A DNA stretch of 8,726 bases from Myxococcales bacterium. Lineage in GTDB: Bacteria > Myxococcota > Myxococcia > Myxococcales > Myxococcaceae. The position numbers and the translations under genes were made by a program. The first letter of the stretch is position 1. The number at the start of each line of letters is the position of its first letter. The notes beneath the pieces are model-generated. The model did not search any database. It was not told the origin of the DNA and saw only the letters and a list, made by a program, of their open reading frames with translations. Of this stretch, positions 6,175-8,726 are shown piece by piece. The stretch is taken from assembly GCA_003153055.1 (NCBI GenBank), contig PMBV01000420.1, positions 1-8,726 of the forward strand, in the 5' to 3' direction.

Positions 6175-6840
6175 TCAGGAAAACGCGATGCGGCGCACCA
6201 CCTCGAACAGCGCCCCTCGCACGAAGTTGATCGGCCCCGCGAGGAAGACCCCACCGCTGGCCAAGAGGAGCAGCAGCAGAAACGGCGCCAGGTGGGTGAA
6301 GGACTCCCAGGCGTCGCGCAACCGGTAAGGGATGAAGTGCGCCACGATGCGGCTCCCGTCGAGGGGTGGCACCGGCAACAGGTTGAACACGGCGAGGCTC
6401 ACGTTCACGCTGAGGCCCCACTTGAGCAGCGCCGACACGGCGTCACGGCCCGAGACCATCGACGGGCTCAGCTTGATGAGCAGGCCGAACACCACCGCGC
6501 AGAGGAACGCCAAGAGGAGGTTGCTCAACGGCCCCGCCGCCGCCGTGAGCGCCATGCCCCCGCTCATGTTGACACCTCGCCGGAACCCGGCCGGGTTCAC
6601 CGGCACCGGCTTGGCCCACCCGAAGGGCACGCCAAGGAGGGGCAACAGCAAGGTGCCCAGAGGGTCGATGTGCGCCAGCGGGTTCAGGGTCAGCCGACCT
6701 TGCCGTGCCGCCGTGTCGTCGCCCAGACGGTGCGCGCTCCAGGCGTGGGCCCATTCATGCACGGTGAGCGAGAGGATGAGCACGATGACGCCCATGAGGC
6801 GTTCGGCCCACTCCTGTGGTGTCGAAGGAAGAAGTCCCAT
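6175..6840 (-). CDS. Site-2-protease-family (M50) membrane zinc metalloprotease
   Basis: M50 proteases cut within or near membrane helices, often to release regulators. This 221-residue protein is the compact type without PDZ or CBS domains. The zinc site is visible: HEWAH (H28, E29, H32) in the first transmembrane helix, and the third ligand D161 in [13 protein letters not shown] (152-164). The family signature [16 protein letters not shown] starts at 52, followed by [10 protein letters not shown] (74-83). Hydrophobic segments lie at about 14-34, 96-120, 140-160 and 184-204. The ATG at 6840 begins one base after the TGA of the sigma-factor gene, with only weak Shine-Dalgarno potential, so translation is probably coupled to that gene. 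The length fits the family. A housekeeping role is possible; a role in sigma-factor control is suggested only by the coupling. Confidence 0.93.
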   Translation of the reverse strand: MGLLPSTPQEWAERLMGVIVLILSLTVHEWAHAWSAHRLGDDTAARQGRLTLNPLAHIDPLGTLLLPLLGVPFGWAKPVPVNPAGFRRGVNMSGGMALTAAAGPLSNLLLAFLCAVVFGLLIKLSPSMVSGRDAVSALLKWGLSVNVSLAVFNLLPVPPLDGSRIVAHFIPYRLRDAWESFTHLAPFLLLLLLASGGVFLAGPINFVRGALFEVVRRIAFS

Positions 6841-6841
6841 G

Positions 6842-8026
6842 TCAGTCCCGTTCGTTGTCGGCCACGAGGTCGAAGTCGGAGATGTGCTCGCGCATGTAGA
6901 CCTTCATGCGGGCGATGAGGGCGGCCTCGATCTGCCGGGCCCGCTCTCGTGAGACGCCCCAGTGGGCGCCGATGTCCTGAAGCGTCAGGGGCTCGTCGGT
7001 GATGAGCCGGTGCTCGAAGAGGTAGCGCTCTTTCTCGCTGAGCGTGCCCGAGAAGTCGGTCAGCTTCTCGCGGAAGATCTTCCGCAGCTCGAGGTTCCCC
7101 AGAGCGTCGTCGGCCCCCTGGCCCACCTGGGGCAACAGCCGCTCGCCGCGGTTCTGGCGATCGTCGTCGACCGAAACCGGCGCGTCGAGCGAGACCTCGT
7201 CATGGCCCAGCCGCTGATCCATCTCGACCACGTCTTGCTCGGTGACGTTGAGCCGCTCAGCCAGGAGCTTGGGGGTCACCTCGATGCCCTGGGCGGTGAG
7301 CCGATCTTGCTCCTGGCGCAGCTTGAAGAAGAGCTTGCGCTGGGCCTCGGTGGTGCCGATCTTCACCATCTTCCAGTTGTCCATGATGTACCGGAGGATG
7401 TACGCGCGGATCCACCAGGCGGCGTAGCTCGACAGCTTCACGCCCCGCTCGGGGTCGAACTTCTTCACCGCCTGCATGAGGCCGATGTTCCCTTCCTGCA
7501 CCAGGTCGAGGAGCGCCATCGGGTTGCGGTGGTACTCGTGGGCGAGCTTCACCACCAACCGCAAGTTCGACGCCACCAGCCGGTACGCGGCCTTGACGTC
7601 GCCGGAGTCGCGAAAGCGCCGGGCCAGCGACAGTTCCTCTTCCCGGTCGAGGAGCGGGTGCCGGGTCACCTCGGCCATGTAAGCGGCCAGCGGGTCGGCG
7701 CGGGCGATTCGACTCTCGGGCGACGAGCGGGCCAGCGCCACCGTCTTGCCATCGACGGGGATCTCCTCGATTTCCTCGAGGGCCGGCTCGGCGTCGATGG
7801 GCTCGACCTCCTCCACGACCTCGGCGGTCTCATCGGCCTCGTCGGCCTCCACCGGCTCGGCCACCTTTGCGGCCTTGGTCGACCTGGCCCTGGCAGTGGG
7901 GGGCACCACGGGCTTCGGGGCCTCCTCGAACTCGGCGTCCACCACCTCGGCGGGCCTCGGATCCTTCGTCGAGGGCGCCCGAGGCACGGTGGTGGAGCGC
8001 TTCTTGCGCGGCTTGCGCGAGGCCAT
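6842..8026 (-). CDS. RpoH-like sigma-70 family factor with long charged N-terminal extension
   Basis: This is an alternative sigma factor that directs RNA polymerase to a promoter subset. Numbering from the ATG at 8026 (394 residues): residues 1-12 are strongly basic ([10 protein letters not shown]); about 25-90 are acidic and Ala/Pro/Glu-rich with low complexity; region 1.2 begins near [10 protein letters not shown] (111-120); region 2 covers about 145-215 ([24 protein letters not shown], then AAWWIRAYI); [10 protein letters not shown] (228-237) matches the RpoH box; region 4 ends with [22 protein letters not shown]. coli RpoH is about 284 residues, so the extra length is the N-terminal tail. 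M. xanthus SigB and SigC are RpoH-like, and this could be a relative. A GTG at 8122 would add 32 residues, but they look non-coding and lack a ribosome site. At 8026 the GAGGAG is only 1 nt from the ATG, too close to act normally. The gene is coupled to the M50 gene. Confidence 0.92.
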   Translation of the reverse strand: MASRKPRKKRSTTVPRAPSTKDPRPAEVVDAEFEEAPKPVVPPTARARSTKAAKVAEPVEADEADETAEVVEEVEPIDAEPALEEIEEIPVDGKTVALARSSPESRIARADPLAAYMAEVTRHPLLDREEELSLARRFRDSGDVKAAYRLVASNLRLVVKLAHEYHRNPMALLDLVQEGNIGLMQAVKKFDPERGVKLSSYAAWWIRAYILRYIMDNWKMVKIGTTEAQRKLFFKLRQEQDRLTAQGIEVTPKLLAERLNVTEQDVVEMDQRLGHDEVSLDAPVSVDDDRQNRGERLLPQVGQGADDALGNLELRKIFREKLTDFSGTLSEKERYLFEHRLITDEPLTLQDIGAHWGVSRERARQIEAALIARMKVYMREHISDFDLVADNERD

Positions 8027-8142
8027 GCTCCTCACATAGCGCAACGCGCCCAAGTTGCCATGGCGAACGGACCCGGGTCTGGGGTCACCGGGCGGGGACG
8101 CGGGGTGTCTCGGTTGGGCCACCAGGTGGCTCAGGGCTCGGT

Positions 8143-8159
8143 CAACAACTGAGTCGTTG
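8143..8159. repeat. Imperfect 17-bp palindrome, possible operator
   Basis: CAACAACTGAGTCGTTG is a palindrome centred on G8151, with seven of eight base pairs matching (the only mismatch is A8147 against C8155). Its right end overlaps the TTGCCC that I read as the -35 of the helicase gene, which is where a repressor or activator would be expected to bind. No protein is known to bind it. Confidence 0.35.
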
Positions 8160-8185
8160 CCCCTCCTCTCCTGCAGGGCTACAGG
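8157..8185 (+). promoter_or_regulatory. Candidate promoter of the DEAD-box helicase gene
   Basis: TTGCCC (8157-8162) and TACAGG (8180-8185) are separated by exactly 17 nt, a standard sigma-70 layout. Transcription would start near 8191-8193, just before the ATG at 8195. The same bases also contain the Shine-Dalgarno-like AGGAAGG (8183-8189), so the promoter and ribosome-site readings conflict and only one may be right. Confidence 0.35.
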
Positions 8186-8189
8186 AAGG
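8183..8189 (+). promoter_or_regulatory. Ribosome binding site candidate of the helicase gene
   Basis: AGGAAGG lies 5 nt before the ATG at 8195, the best Shine-Dalgarno match in the window with good spacing. It supports that ATG as the start. Confidence 0.55.
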
Positions 8190-8194
8190 CCACA

Positions 8195-8726
8195 ATGAAC
8201 GAATCACCGTCATCCGAGCTCCCTGCGAGCGCCGCCGAGGCCGGCACCGACTACGTCTCCGACATCGCCTTCGACGATCTCGGTCTGTCGCCGGAGCTCC
8301 GCCGTGCCGTGGCCGAGCGAGGGTACACCAACCCGACTCCGGTGCAGGCCCGCGCCTTCCAGCCCGCCCGCAACGGGAAGGATCTCATCGTCCGCTCCAA
8401 GACCGGCACGGGGAAGACCGCGGCCTTCGGCATGCCCCTCATCGAGCAGATCCCCGTGGGGACCCGTGAGGTGAAGGCGCTCGTGCTCTGCCCGACCCGC
8501 GAGCTCGCGCTCCAGGTGAACCAGGAACTCGAGTCGCTGGCCAAGTACCGGGACATCGCGGTGACGGCCATCTACGGCGGCGCTTCGATGCAGCAACAGC
8601 AAGACGCGCTCCGCGCTGGGAGCGCCATCATCGTGGGCACCCCGGGCCGAGTGCATGATCACATTCGCCGCGGCAACCTGAAGCTCTCGAACTGCACCCA
8701 CGCGGTGCTCGACGAGGCCGACGAGA
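8195..8726 (+). CDS. DEAD-box ATP-dependent RNA helicase (N-terminal part, truncated by window edge)
   Basis: DEAD-box helicases unwind RNA duplexes using ATP, typically in ribosome assembly, mRNA decay or cold adaptation. Only the first 177 residues are present; the gene runs past the right edge exactly after the DEAD motif. Motifs appear in order: F26 with the Q-motif (GYTNPTPVQ, 43-51), Walker A/motif I SKTGTGKT (68-75, with serine where alanine is usual), motif Ia PTRELALQ (100-107), the GG pair (128-129), motif Ib TPGR (149-152) and motif II DEAD (173-176). The first 25 residues are a polar, non-conserved leader. The second RecA domain and any C-terminal tail that would separate RhlE-, SrmB- or CsdA-type proteins are not visible, so no symbol is given. 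The ATG at 8195 is preceded by AGGAAGG 5 nt away. The gene is divergent from the sigma-factor gene. Confidence 0.96.
   Translation, partial: MNESPSSELPASAAEAGTDYVSDIAFDDLGLSPELRRAVAERGYTNPTPVQARAFQPARNGKDLIVRSKTGTGKTAAFGMPLIEQIPVGTREVKALVLCPTRELALQVNQELESLAKYRDIAVTAIYGGASMQQQQDALRAGSAIIVGTPGRVHDHIRRGNLKLSNCTHAVLDEADE

Larger units (their letters stand above)
8027..8194. promoter_or_regulatory. Divergent regulatory region between sigma factor and DEAD-box helicase genes
   Basis: This 168-bp region separates two outward-facing genes. On the minus strand a GCTATGTG (TATGTG is the complement of 8033-8038) ends 6 nt before the sigma-factor ATG. On the plus side lie a 17-bp near-palindrome (8143-8159) and a candidate promoter (8157-8185) for the helicase. 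The middle part (about 8060-8140) shows nothing I can name. It is open in the sigma-factor frame from 8122, but I judge that extension non-coding. Confidence 0.5.

Noticed and set aside
6146..6918. 258-residue plus-strand frame continuing after the small helical-protein gene
   Set aside because: It is antisense to the M50 gene, which has full zinc-site motifs; the plus frame is Arg/His/Gln-rich without structure.
8040..8060. Possible sigma-54 promoter (TTGG ... TTGC) upstream of the sigma-factor gene
   Set aside because: The TTGG and TTGC elements are too close together (13 nt in all, where 16 are needed) for the GG-N10-GC spacing.
8027..8122. 32-residue upstream extension of the sigma factor from a GTG at 8122
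   Set aside because: It has no ribosome site and non-conserved, Pro/Arg/Gly-rich composition, and the region fits better as promoter DNA before the ATG at 8026.
6962..8152. 396-residue open frame on the plus strand
   Set aside because: It mirrors the sigma-factor gene; its long Leu/Gly/His-rich repeats come from reading the acidic extension and sigma regions backwards.
1..8726. Mobile element, CRISPR array, toxin-antitoxin or defence system
   Set aside because: I found no transposase, integrase, direct-repeat array, small overlapping gene pair or nuclease domain, and base composition looks even throughout.

Overview
The window is GC-rich, with strongly GC-biased third codon positions, and carries ordinary chromosomal genes packed tightly on both strands. 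I saw no insertion sequence, phage gene, CRISPR array, tRNA or rRNA. The gene content fits a myxobacterium (Myxococcota): a tandem-FHA membrane protein beside a receiver/Cro-CI-type regulator, a rhomboid with a GYF-like front and a TPR tail, and an RpoH-type sigma factor with a long charged N-terminal extension. That placement is inference from gene style. No marker gene proves it.

Layout, left to right. (1) 1-584, minus: the N-terminal third or less of the homodimeric pyruvate dehydrogenase E1 (aceE), running off the left edge. (2) 691-2451, minus: a multi-domain rhomboid intramembrane serine protease. (3) 2557-4908, plus: a two-gene operon of a tandem-FHA/TM/TPR-like protein and a response regulator with an unusual XRE-type output domain. 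(4) 4913-5677, minus: a crotonase-fold enzyme that lacks the second catalytic glutamate of true hydratases. (5) 5759-6145, plus: a small all-helical protein of unknown function. (6) 8026-6175, minus: a translationally coupled pair, an RpoH-like sigma factor followed one base later by a site-2-protease-family (M50) membrane metalloprotease. (7) 8195-8726, plus: the N-terminal part of a DEAD-box RNA helicase, running off the right edge.

Functionally the window mixes central carbon metabolism (aceE), acyl-CoA chemistry (crotonase), RNA remodelling (helicase) and a cluster of signalling parts: two intramembrane protease families (rhomboid and M50), a phosphothreonine-reading FHA protein, a phospho-aspartate receiver and an alternative sigma factor. 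Three stretches separate divergent genes (2452-2556, 5678-5758, 8027-8194) and should hold most of the promoters. In these stretches a GCTA-containing, -10-like motif lies only 12-16 nt before five different start codons. Two copies are the identical 8-mer GTGCTAGA at identical spacing. This suggests leaderless or near-leaderless transcripts and is, with the sigma/M50 pairing, the most interesting signal I found.
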